A stretch of DNA of 27,533 bases from Chromera velia (Eukaryota > Sar > Chromeraceae), in NCBI GenBank assembly GCA_018398765.1, contig JAHBMJ010005728.1, positions 1 through 27,533 on the forward strand, in the 5' to 3' direction. Positions within the stretch are counted from its first letter, which is position 1, and each line of letters starts with the position of its first letter. Made by a program: the position numbers and the translations under genes. The notes below the pieces were generated by a model. The model ran no database searches and had not been told where the DNA came from. It worked only from the letters and a program-made list of their open reading frames with translations. Positions 18,730 to 27,412 of this stretch are shown here, one piece after another.

Positions 18730-21700
18730 GAGAAAGGGAGAGACAGAAGTGAGACCGCGTACCTGCCCGCCTGCCCAGTCGGTGGCACTGAATGCTTTCT
18801 TGCAAAATGCTTCAAACCGTTTTTCTTTCAGTAATTTTGTGCTTCCTTCCCACTTTGTTTTCTTCTTCTTTTGGCGCAGCTGCATCGGCATGGTTCGAAA
18901 GTGCGACGATGGCGCTTCGTTCACTGCGAAGATTCAGTTCGAGGCAGACAGGAGGGGAAGACTCGAAGACGATCTACCAGCAGATTACCCCCAAGTAAAG
19001 GATCAACATATTCAGGTGACACAGGCGACGAGGGATACGGCATCTGCAGTCGCAGTCCAAGCGGTCGGTCGGTCGGTGGGTCCATTGGGTAGGGGTTGTG
19101 CATGGAGGGTGGGAGAGACTTACTCGTGCTTGTAGACCTGGGGGCGGAGGGGAGTCGGGAGGTTGAACTAGGCGTGTGTCATGCGCTTTCTTCCGCGTCT
19201 TTCGTTTCTTTGACCTTGGGGAGTCTACTCTTTCGTCGTCATAGAAAGGAACATGGAATGAATGAATGAATGAAGGCTCGTTGGTGAAAAGAAACCCCCC
19301 GCATGGTCCTTCTTTCCTTTCTTTGAACGCGTATGAATGATAGAAGGAACGGATGATGGTTGCAGATGGTGAATACGCTCCAAGAATTGTTTCCAAAGCT
19401 GCCCATCACAGAATCACAGGGGGGCGAGGACGAGGCGCAAGATTGGGGGGAGGGAACTGATTGGGTGGGGGAAACGACCGCAACACGGAGCCCCCAAAAT
19501 GGTGGGTGGAGGTGCAAGAAGTGCCTGCAGCGTGTGGGTATGGGAGGTCACTCTCGTCATTCACACATCGTCTCTTGTCCTCTCCACGTCTTTTGGAAAA
19601 GTCTCCGTCTGTCTGCCTTACGTGTGTCTCTGTCTGTGCCCCTTCATCCATCTGTCTGCGTGTCTGTCCGTGAGGACTGACTGTTTCTTTGCCTTTCTCT
19701 TCCCCCCTCTCTTTTTGTGTGTACAGGTGAGGATTTGCCCTCTCAGTCCTCTCCCGCCAACGCGTCGACGGCGAACGGGGGCCAAAAATCTTCCCCCCAA
19801 GCCCCCTCGTTCCCCCCAACGCCTTCCAACCGAAGCGCCCCGGGGGGGGGGGAGGGACCCCGTTGGGATTCCAGTGCCAGCGAGATCGGCCGATGGAACA
19901 GAGAGACCCCCCCCCACGCAGCCGAACCCCCTTTCCACGGCCCCCCGCCAAACATTCGTGGAAGTCCCCATCCACCCAGAGTGAATCCGAATACCCCAAC
20001 AAGCCTCCGTGGTCGCCCCCCTTCCCTGTCCTCCTATGTAGTCGATCCCCCTCCTGATGAGGAGGAACGTCGCAGGGTTGGGCGGTCACCCGCGTGGGGC
20101 GGATTCGGGTCCAACCATGGAAGGTCGTATGATGCCCCCCCTCCCGAGAAACTCATCAGCCCCTCGAACCACGATCGTGACAGTCAGCGTAGGGGCGGTT
20201 ATGGAGACAGCAGACCACTACGGAACGAGGGCTGGGGGAATGGAGGAGGAGGAGGAGAATTCATTCCCCCGTCCCGAGAGTATCCCGAGGACCGTAGGGC
20301 GCGTCCGAACGGAAGTGCCCGACACACCGAGAGAGAGAGTGAAAGGACCCCGTGGGATATCGACGATGACGATCGTGGGGCGCCGCCACCGCAGCCTCGT
20401 GCAAATGGTCGTAGCGGGAATGTGCGTAGGCAAGGAAGGAAGTTCAGAAAGAAATATTGCAGGACGAGAGGGGAGGTTCTGGGAGAAGAGACTCCGTCCG
20501 ATGAATGGTCTTCCGGGGCCGACAGCGAAGATTTGGCCATCGCTTATGATGCTGCCATACGTCGGACTCGTCAGAACGGTGGCCTGATGAGATTGTTGTC
20601 TGGTGAGTTAGCGGATCGTTTGCTCAGAGGATGGAAGGAGATTTTTTGTTTCGGGTTTCAGAGAGTGTGTGTTGGCTTGATTGTTCTGTCAGTCTTTCGA
20701 AGGACAAAATACACTCGCAGGAGGTCAGGCAGATCACGTCGCGATTGAAGGATTTGAAACGCAAATATTTCTTGTGCGTTTTTTCTCCCCCCCTCGCCCT
20801 TTCCTGCTGCTCTGTATCGAAAAAGCTCGCTGCGTGTGCTTCGTTTGGGTGTTTTTTTCAGTCTCTTTACTTCCCCTTGTATTCGAGGTCTGTGCACATT
20901 TGACTGGAGAGGCGCGTACTATTCCCCTCCCCTTTCTGACTGTCTGTCTGTTCTTTCTTTCTTTTCGTCTATTGTGTACATGAAGAAAAGAAGGGAGAAG
21001 AAGAACCATATAGTCTGTCTCTCTCTCTGCGTTTGTGTGTGTGTGCGCGTGTGTGAGTGTGCGTGTGTGTGTGTGTGTGTGTGTATGTGTGTGTGATGAA
21101 GAAAATATCATTCGTCTCTTACTGTTCTGCAGACGACGACAGCCACACTTCTTTTCCGGGCCAGCTGGGGCGTCTGCAGGCCCGGGGGCCCCCTCCGGGT
21201 TCCAGGGCCACGGCAGGACGCGCCGCCCCCCCCCCTCACCGTGCGCCCCCTGAAGAGGAAACCGAATGGGCAGACAGAGGGGGGCCTAGACAGGCACGGA
21301 GTGGGCATGCGAATGGGTGGGGGGGAGGGCAGCGTGTCGCCCCACCGTCGTCTCATGGGGGGCCGCGGGACGAGGACAGAAGTGAACACTGGTCCCGCAG
21401 TACGCGTGGGGGGGGGTCGATGCATCGTGACGGTGGAGGACGGACGGTTGGAGAGGGTGGGGGATATTCTCGAAGTCAGAGGGAGAGGGAAAGGGCAAGG
21501 GAAAGAGGGGGTTGGGACGAGGCTTTGGAAGAGAATGATGAAGAAGATGATCAGGAGAGGCAATCCAGTCAGCAGGCGTCGAATCGGAAGACCCAAACGG
21601 AAGGCAGGGGGAGTCAGAGAGAGCGAGCCAAGGACCCTCCGCGGGAGTCCTCTAGGATTATGAACTCGAATGCAGACCGAGAAGAAGACGAAGAGGCATC

Positions 21701-22336
21701 CATTGCATCCTCTGGAAGGTCAAGTCGGGTAGCCCGCACAGAGCGGACACAGCGACAATCGAACGCTCGCACAGCGTCCAGTCAACAGTCGCAGTCCCAT
21801 GCCCGTACAGAACAGTCACGCGCCCGCACAGATCAGTCAGCCCGTACAGAACAGTCACGCGCCCGCACAGATCAGTCAGCCCGTACAGAACAGTCACGCG
21901 CCCGCACAGATCATTCAGCAGGAATGCCGGGGTCTTCCTCGTCAGTCGCCTCCAAGGCTACGGTCCCCACCCACCTCCGCAATGAAGGCCTGGAACTGCC
22001 GAGGAGCATGCAATTTGTGCCTAAGGAGAAGGACAAGGAAGGGGGGGGTGCTGCGACGGTGTTGCGGATCAAGAATGTGCGGATGGACGTCGATGACCAG
22101 TGCCTCTCGCAGGGGATCTACAGGGTCTATGCGGCCCTCAAGGTTCGTCTGTCTGTCTGTGTGTCTGCCTGTTTGTTTCTTCTTGCCTGTCGCTGATGAA
22201 TTCGGCAGTTTGACGGGTGGCCGGGTGGTCTTTCGAGCCGGACACATGTACGAGGTGACGCTACTAAATGAATGAGAGCACTCACCTTGTCGGAGACATA
22301 TAGACTGCAAGCGGGCATAATCATAAGAAAAAGAAG

Positions 22337-22389
<53 letters not shown>

Positions 22390-23530
22390 TGCGCGCGCTT
22401 GTGTGTGTGTTCATCTTTCTTCATCTGTCTGTGTGTCTGCCCCTGCCCCTGTCATGTCTGCCCCTTGAGAGAGATTTGGAGACCGTCGAATCCTCCTCGC
22501 ATCATTATCTCAGTTCTCTTTCCTTTTCTTTTGTCTCTCTGGTGCGGGCACGGGTGTCCTATGCCTTTTGGAAGTCCCACTGCAACGAAGAGTTGCTGCG
22601 CCTGGCTGTCCTTCGGCAAAGGGGCTCATTGATTGATTGCGTGCGCGTGTTCGTTTTCTCTTCTCTTCTTCCCGAATCGGGTGTTCCGGGATCCATGAAT
22701 GTCAATATGTCTGGATGGATGGATGGATGGATGGATGCATGCATGCATGTATGGATGTATGATTGTACGGATATGGATGCATGTGTGGATATATGTATGT
22801 GTGCAAGGATCCATCCATGTACGTACGTATGTATGTATGGATGGATGCAGATTGTAAAGGAAGCACACGAGTGGTGGCCCAAAAACGGGTGCCTCGTGAA
22901 GGTGACAGGGGGAGACGATGACGATCTGAATGTGGTCATAGAGTTTCTCTCAGAAGCGTCAGTCAGTCACTCAGTCAGTGAGTCAGTCAGCGAGCTTGTT
23001 CGCCAGTCGTACAGTTAGTCAGATGTTCCCCCATACAGTGAAACCCCCATCATGTAGGACCACCGGCCTGCCTGTATCCTGTCCGTCAAGTGACAGAAAG
23101 CCCACAAGACAAATAAGTGCAGGAGGTCATGAGACCCTGGGGGGAACACGGAGAACAGGGAACTTCTTTCATGTTTCGTCATTTTCTTTCCCCTTTGGTT
23201 AGTTTCAACTCTATGCTTGATGCCCCCCTCTGCTTTCCTGAACTAGCTGGCGGATCGCGTTCTCTTTCCTACCTCCTGCTTCATTCATTCCACTTTCTTT
23301 TGTTTGCATCAATCCCTGTTGTGTCCATTCACTGTACCTCAACAGACAAAAAAAAACTGTACGCCTGCAGGGCTGCGTCGAGATTCAAGGGTGGGGTGAC
23401 CGCCCCAGACGATCCCGCCAGATGGTCCCGTCCGGGAAAGGGCTGCCTGACTGCCGAGCTCGGCACTCTAGAACCCATCTCCCAACCGCCGCCGCCTGTG
23501 GGAAGATATGACGACGAATGGGATTGGTAG
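11657..23530 (+). CDS. Fifteen-exon gene for a 1368-residue protein of unknown family
   Basis: Exons: 11657-11791, 12261-12674, 13305-13477, 13817-14206, 15354-15410, 15937-16062, 16772-16919, 17448-17591, 18064-18143, 18880-18994, 19366-19537, 19727-20602, 21133-22142, 22851-22957, 23371-23530. Every junction is GT...AG and every phase agrees, giving 4107 bases including TAG. The ATG is the first in frame. Residues 1-45 are acidic and S-rich; 46-594 look globular with mixed helices and strands (IDFWHAHATEAEFFKVVRAL, MIELNYKRDF, SVWVGAQTLQHMYGARI); 642-647 are WRCKKC, half of a zinc-finger-like motif with no second Cys pair; 652-1205 are disordered and P/G/S/R/E-rich; 1167-1205 are three ARTEQSRARTDQS repeats; 1240-1368 are compact again. 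There is no signal peptide or membrane span. I recognise no family or function. A scaffold or nucleic-acid-associated role is only a guess from the RG/SR-rich tail. An exon in the assembly gap cannot be excluded, but the phases (TG + G = Trp) allow direct joining. Confidence 0.78.
11817..12095. repeat. 45-bp minisatellite in intron 1, six copies plus a partial
   Basis: Units start GATTCCTGGATGCTGCTG and end GCTGTTTTCCT at 11817, 11862, 11907, 11952, 11997 and 12042, with a partial at 12087. Copies differ by a few substitutions. Because 45 is a multiple of three, frames on both strands stay open with 15-residue repeats. They are not credible genes, since the stretch lies between a good donor (11792) and a good acceptor (12260). 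Confidence 0.93.
14417..15033. other. Assembly gap (617 N)
   Basis: A run of unresolved bases follows directly after a poly-C tract at 14402-14416. It lies inside the intron between exons 4 and 5 of the 15-exon gene. Confidence 0.99.
15053..15171 (-). CDS. Antisense terminal exon beside the gap, gene not recognised
   Basis: On the minus strand, after a GAGGAG/CT acceptor, about 39 codons end in TGA at 15053-15055. The peptide includes SDRLSDFLFWHDEVKAFSED and ends EKNWLETN. Most codons end in G or C and the residue mix is typical of a real soluble protein, much more so than the plus-strand frames. It is too short to stand alone and has no start, so upstream exons should lie at higher coordinates. 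It may be a nested antisense gene in the intron, a pseudogene fragment, or a contig end placed wrongly at the gap. Confidence 0.35.
15241..15332. repeat. (CT)n then (GT)n microsatellite before exon 5
   Basis: About 40 bases of CT and about 40 bases of GT lie just upstream of the exon 5 acceptor at 15353. Confidence 0.95.
15411..15500. repeat. GTGAGT-type and (ATCT)n repeats at the start of intron 5
   Basis: The donor GTGAGG is followed by GAGTGAGTAAGTGAGTAGG and then by a long (ATCT)n tract. Confidence 0.85.
15842..15936. repeat. (GAGT)n tetranucleotide repeat running into the exon 6 acceptor
   Basis: GAGT units with GCGT interruptions run to GTGTGAGTGCAG at 15936. The tract replaces a normal pyrimidine tract before the acceptor. 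Confidence 0.9.
16659..16807 (+). repeat. Duplicated 5' half of exon 7 with its splice acceptor
   Basis: CAG plus 36 exon bases (CCTGGACGCCTGGGACGGAG... to GGCCAC) occur at 16661-16696 and again at 16772-16807, 111 bases apart, with 75 unrelated bases between. Only the downstream copy continues into the rest of exon 7. The upstream acceptor has the better pyrimidine tract, but its use hits a TGA within about 14 codons. Confidence 0.9.
18292..18332. repeat. (CA)n-(CG)n tract in intron 9
   Basis: Alternating purine-pyrimidine sequence, CA repeats then CG repeats. It has Z-DNA-forming character. Confidence 0.9.
18465..18519. repeat. (TC)n abutting (GA)n, a 55-base hairpin
   Basis: About 29 bases of TC (18465-18493) meet about 26 bases of GA (18494-18519). 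The two halves are reverse complements with no spacer, so a perfect fold is possible in intron 9. Confidence 0.9.
18684..18730. repeat. (CA)n-(GA)n microsatellite in intron 9
   Basis: CA repeats at about 18684-18708 are followed directly by GA repeats. Confidence 0.93.
21030..21096. repeat. (GT)n microsatellite in intron 12
   Basis: GT repeats with GCGT and GAGT interruptions lie shortly before the exon 13 acceptor (21132). Confidence 0.93.
21801..21917 (+). repeat. 39-bp coding repeat, three copies
   Basis: Copies at 21801-21839, 21840-21878 and 21879-21917 are identical except for one base in the last. Each encodes ARTEQSRARTDQS (last copy ...DHS). They lie in the disordered tail of the 15-exon gene, in frame. 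The flanking sequence holds degenerate ART units, so the array grew from an older, shorter repeat. Confidence 0.96.
22341..22392. repeat. (CT)n-(GT)n microsatellite in intron 13
   Basis: CT repeats are followed by GT repeats inside the intron after exon 13. Confidence 0.93.
22514..22630 (+). other. Possible extra exon of the 15-exon gene
   Basis: The plus frame around 22550-22620 reads SYAFWKSHCNEELLRLAVLR, which looks coding. An AG at 22573-22574 and a GT near 22640 would keep phase 0 on both sides. The acceptor lacks a pyrimidine tract next to it. Joining exon 13 directly to 22851 also keeps frame, so I left it out of the main model. Confidence 0.25.
22713..22850. repeat. (GGAT)n/(GCAT)n/(GTAT)n tetranucleotide tract ending at the exon 14 acceptor
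   Basis: Variant tetranucleotide units run from 22713 to the GATGCAG acceptor at 22850, with no ordinary pyrimidine tract before the splice site. Confidence 0.88.
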
Positions 23531-23973
23531 GAGGGGGATAGGAGGATTGAACAAAGGGAGTGAAGGAGAAAGGAACACCCACCCCCCGGTGATGAAAACG
23601 CATCATTACTTTGCTGCATGTCTGGGTTTGGAGAAAGAGACTGAAGTACAAAGGGACGGAGGGCGATAGAAGTGTGGTGGGTGTGAAAGAGAAGCAACCG
23701 GACGGTGTTCCAAGTAAGTGCCTTGGAGGGGTTTTGCATCTTAGGAAGAGAGGTCAAAGGAGTCAAGTGAAAAAGGGGTTGGAAGGCTTTTACGCTGTGA
23801 ATCCTATTCACTCACTGTGATTATTCTGCATGGGGGGGGAAAGGGGTACCTACCGGGGGGGGCACATAAGGGTAAGGAATTTTCGAAACGTTGGTAGCGT
23901 TTTGAACTCTCGCATATAGCTTCTACGTACCCGTCCGATGATGCCTCTTCAATCCAGTGCATCCATCATACAT
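23531..23973. other. Spacer between convergent genes, probable 3' UTRs
   Basis: The 15-exon plus-strand gene ends at 23530 and a minus-strand frame ends at 23974, so both 3' ends should lie here. Short G-runs occur at 23831-23838 and 23851-23859. No further gene is supported. Confidence 0.5.
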
Positions 23974-24258
23974 CTATCTCTCTTCTCTTTGTTCCTCTAT
24001 TTCTGTGTTTTCGCATCTATTTCTGTCTTTTCGCACAGCGACATTTTTCTTTGTCGTGTAGGTGCAGCTATGAAGCAGGCAAACATTTCTGAAGGTTTCT
24101 TTTGAGAGATCGAAGTCCAAGACTGTTTCTGCCTCCTCATATTTATTTAAGGACTCGACCACCCGCTTTTTCGTCACCTTGAGCGGCAGGTGAGAATCAC
24201 AATGACCTTTCCGTCTCTTCTCTTCTGTTCTCTTATTTTCCTGACTCGACACGACAGA
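23974..24258 (-). CDS. Terminal exon of an unrecognised minus-strand gene
   Basis: After a strong acceptor (CGATGTCCTTTCAAG) the minus strand is open for 94 codons to a stop at 23974. The peptide is highly charged: SSQENKRTEEKRRKG, then a compact middle (VVESLNKYEEAETVLDFDLS, KETFRNVCLLHSCTY) and a basic/acidic end (RKDRNRCENTEIEEQREER). The middle looks like a real helical domain. There is no known motif. An ATG-started open stretch at 24403-24235 (MQPLQAQAGWGPLLTY...) lies directly upstream and could supply the first exon, but I found no donor in the right phase. A plus-strand donor-like GCAG/GTGAGA at 24190 is a distraction, because the plus frames are closed. Confidence 0.42.
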   Translation of the reverse strand, partial: SVVSSQENKRTEEKRRKGHCDSHLPLKVTKKRVVESLNKYEEAETVLDFDLSKETFRNVCLLHSCTYTTKKNVAVRKDRNRCENTEIEEQREER

Positions 24259-24403
24259 CTTGAAAGGACATCGATGAAAAGGGACAGAAAAAATGTCTTC
24301 GGATTTTGTTCTTTCGATGTTCAGAGGGACCGAAAATGAACGAGAGGGGATGGGAATAAGTAAGCAGAGGGCCCCAGCCAGCCTGCGCCTGCAAGGGTTG
24401 CAT

Positions 24404-25558
24404 CGCTTGGGTTTCTCTCTTTCCCTCTCTATCTGTCCATCTGTCTCTCTTTCTCTCTAGTCGGATGCGCAGTTGGTTTGGCGCTAGTTGTTGTTATTGT
24501 TTTATTTGTGGGATGGAAAACCTGAATGAGGCCTCCGGGGTCCAGCTGAACTCCCTGTGGGCCCCTGTCTGCCTTTTTTTCTTTCTGTGTTTCTGTCTGT
24601 CTCTGCCCTGTCCTTGTCTTGGTGTTTGATCTCTTTCTTTCTCTTCTCTCGTCTACGAAGGAGGATTTGGAGGGAAGAGGTAAGGAGGAAAAGGGATTGG
24701 GTGGAGGGGAGGGGGGGAAGTAGAAGAGGAGATGAGGGAAAAGGAAGGAGAGGGAAGGGAAGCGCGCCAAAGGAAGGACGATCTTATTTGGCATGCGTTG
24801 ACGGTCGTCTTGCTCTCTCCCTCTCACTCCTTGTCTTTCTCTTTGTCGGTCTGGCTGTTTATAAAAAAAGAAAGGAACAGTGAACGTCTGTCGACCACCG
24901 ACAAAGGACGAAGAACATTGACCCCTTTCCCGTCACCTTCATTGATGTCTTTCTCACTTGTCATGTCAGGTGCCGTTGTACGTATCAATTCTCCACCCAC
25001 ACCGCAGAATAATAAAAGAGCAAAATGGCGCCATTCGGGGGGGGTTCTTGCATGTTTCCTGTGGACTTCACACATGGGAGAAGGAAAGAGAAGAGACGAA
25101 AACAAGGGATGAAGAGGAAATATCGGGAAATATTGATTTCTTCATTTGCTGCGGTAGGTTGGGCGGAGGTCCCAAAAGGGCTTGTCAGTCATTCTTCCAT
25201 TCCTTTCCTCTTCCACTCGATGCGATTTGGTAGATCAGTTTGTCGTATGCATGGGAGGCCTTTCAGTCGAAAAATCGATCCCTTGATTGATTGATCGTTG
25301 ATCTTGGTAGAAGAGAGGCCCGTGCGGGTTGGACACAAGGAGAGGGGGGGAGGAAGAGAAGCATAAATGGATGGGCTGCAGAATGTCAGTCTCAGAAAAA
25401 GTCCTTTGCCTTTTTTTTCCTCAAGAAGAGATCCGCTGCCTGAGTGAACTTCAAGCTTGAGATCGACCTGCCGTCTCTTCAGCAAAGCAGATAGATACCA
25501 CGAGCAGCCGAACTTCCTTCCCTCTTTGTTTCTTCCCTCCATACTAAGCGGCCGCGCA
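24404..25558. other. Spacer, no gene supported
   Basis: The sequence is mixed purine-rich (24655-24780) and pyrimidine-rich (24410-24655), with open frames of low complexity on both strands. A small exon-like block at 24661-24679 (GAGGATTTGGAGGGAAGAG before GTAAGG) has splice-like ends but no partners. The part just before 25559 presumably holds the promoter of the next gene. Confidence 0.45.
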
Positions 25559-26006
25559 ATGGATGGAGAGTGCGGTCTAGAGGTTTTGTTGGAGCTAAGC
25601 AGAGGGGTTTACCGATCTGTCTGCGCTTTTGGCAATCTCTCGAGTGAACAAGGAAGGTGATGCGAATGGGAGGATTCATCCTGGGAGGGGGCGGGGCGGG
25701 TCCGAGTTTGCACACTGCGACGATCCTCATCGGAATCTCCCCATTGCGGGAGGGGGCGGGGCGGGTTGGAGAAAAGTCTGTTAGTTTTGTTCTGGTTTTG
25801 TACATGATCATAGAATTTTAAGAAGCCCACTCGCGTTGAGAGTGTGTTTGGGTGTGTTGGAGAGCCTAGACTGTGAATCTTCGAGGGGTCGTTTCTTCCT
25901 CTACCGCCCATGTCGATGCGTTACAGAAGTCCCTAAAACTCTGCATGACGACGCCCCATCGGCACTCGCTCGCGTATCTGCAGAGAAAGATCGATTGAAG
26001 TCTTGA
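25559..26006 (+). CDS. Two-exon gene, predicted 93-aa protein of unknown function
   Basis: Exon 1 is 25559-25656, from ATG to GGAAG/GTGATG. Exon 2 is 25823-26006, from ATTTTAAG to TGA. Phase 2 matches across the 166-base intron (AG + A = Arg). The N-terminus reads MDGECGLEVLLELSRGVYRS. Exon 2 contains a hydrophobic helix (ALRVCLGVLESLD), a Cys/Arg patch (YRPCRCVTEVP) and a charged helical end (SALARVSAEKDRLKS). There are four or more cysteines but no recognised metal-binding spacing. There is no signal peptide. The alternative frames of exon 2 are also partly open, but this one joins in phase and has the better composition. The protein could be longer if a further exon follows a cryptic donor (GTATCT near 25975). 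Confidence 0.45.
25683..25765. repeat. Two identical GC-box-like 18-mers, 65 bases apart
   Basis: GGGAGGGGGCGGGGCGGG occurs at 25683-25700 and again at 25748-25765, inside the intron of the two-exon gene. These are Sp1-type GC-box-like and G-quadruplex-prone. They may be regulatory or simply a short duplication. Confidence 0.8.
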
Positions 26007-26692
26007 AGGCCAGCGGTTGCCACTGGAGGCGGCAGGGGGGGCTCGGATTGTGTGCGCGATTCAAGCAGGTCTTCTTTACCGACATTTCTCTAAGCAAAGC
26101 TCGCGACACTCCGAAATTCCATCGTTTCATTTTTTGTTTCCTTCTGGAGAGGGGAAAAAACGAGGGGGGCGGACTTTACCTCAACTCTCTCTGTGACCTG
26201 ATCAAGGATGGTCCTTTGGAAGCTCTCCCCCCCCCCTCCCTCAGGCCACGTTTTTCCATTGCGCTCGCTGCACTAGTGCGCTACCCCCGTGATCTCGTTC
26301 TCTTCTTTACCGAGATTGCGAAGAAGTCGCACCGACCTGAGTACGTCATCTTGCAGTCAAAGTGTTGTAGAGCGTAATATACTGTCGGTGAGTCCGTGAG
26401 GCACAGTCTGCCAGATACAGGATCGTGTCTGGAGAGAGGAACGGCACTGTGTGGTTCATTGGAAGTGTCTTCCTCTCTACCTAGGAGTCTGACTTGGTTT
26501 GATCGAGGTCTCCCCTCCCCTTTGCTGATTCGGAAACGCAGGCGAAGCCCCCCCCCGTGGTACCAATTCATGATCGCAAGAGAGAGTGACGGAGGGTCAA
26601 AGAAGGGCCTGGAGGCCTTACTGTGCATGTGTGTCACAGGACTGACTGACGGAATAGGAAGCATCTACCCATTTTACCATGCTCCGATTTGA
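26007..26692 (+). CDS. Undecided open region, possible plus-strand exons 26007-26340 and about 26407-26692
   Basis: The plus strand is open to 26377, with coding-like parts (YLNSLCDLIKDGPLEALPPP, RYPRDLVLFFTEIAKKSH). A GTACGT donor at 26341 in phase 2 could join an AG near 26406 and continue to a TGA at 26690-26692 (GSKKGLEALLCMCVTGLTDG). The intron would be only about 66 bases. The minus strand is also open for 127 codons (26664-26281), so the coding strand is not settled. No family is recognised. Confidence 0.25.
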
Positions 26693-27412
26693 GTTCCTGT
26701 AATGACATAGAAAGGCCTGGGAGGAGAGGGTGGTCCATGTATCTGTGTAAGTCCTGCAGACTGAAAGGAAAGAAAGAAAGACAGACCGCGTCGTCATGTC
26801 GTGACTGTGCAGGAAGCTGCGCGGGGTGCAGGAAAGGGTCAGATGGAAGGGTGATCGCAAGTAGAAAAAGAACGCCCCGACAAGTCTCTTTCTCTTTTTC
26901 TGTCTCTCTCCTTAATGTATTTTCCTACTATGTGTATGTACGTGTGGGTGAAGAGGCAAGGAAAAACAATTTGCGGGTTCGGAGGATAAAAGGTGACCTT
27001 CGTGCCGCAGCAACACATGTGAAGACATTGAAAGGCCAACATAGGCAAAAAAGAAAAGCCCTCTCTGACTTGTAGTTGGTGTACCCGTTTCACAGCCGAC
27101 CTTGCTGCATGTGGAGGAAAATGCAGTCCTTTTCCTCCGTGCAGCGCTGAGTTCAGTCAGGAGAGGAGAGGGGCGTCTGAGAAAGTGCGAATGAATCTGA
27201 AAGAGCCCAATCCAGCTGGGAGGATCCAGCTAGGGTTGCTCTCCCTGTAGGCAGCTACTAGTAGGGGAGAACTGTGCATGCGCTGCGGAGGGATGGATGG
27301 GACCGAGTTGTTTGGCGTAGTGGAAGGAAGGAAGGAAGGAAGCGCCTAGCTTTTTAAATTGAAGCATCCGAATGGGCAATGAAGTGGAGGAAATGCGGAG
27401 AAAAGTAGGGGA
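26693..27412. other. Spacer, no gene supported
   Basis: Mixed sequence with short AAAG/GAAA runs and (GAAG)n near 27322-27340. No frame has convincing coding character. The last part is probably leader or promoter of the gene starting at 27413. Confidence 0.4.

Noticed and set aside
19406-20089. Minus-strand frame of 227 codons
   Set aside because: It is the antisense of exons 11-12 of the 15-exon gene, whose plus-strand reading is supported by splice phases on both sides.
21108-21596. Minus-strand frame of 162 codons
   Set aside because: It is antisense to exon 13; its length reflects the GC-rich, low-complexity coding strand.
24429-24827. Minus-strand frame of 132 codons
   Set aside because: It is P/S/F and K/E/T runs from purine/pyrimidine-biased sequence, with no start context or splice partner.
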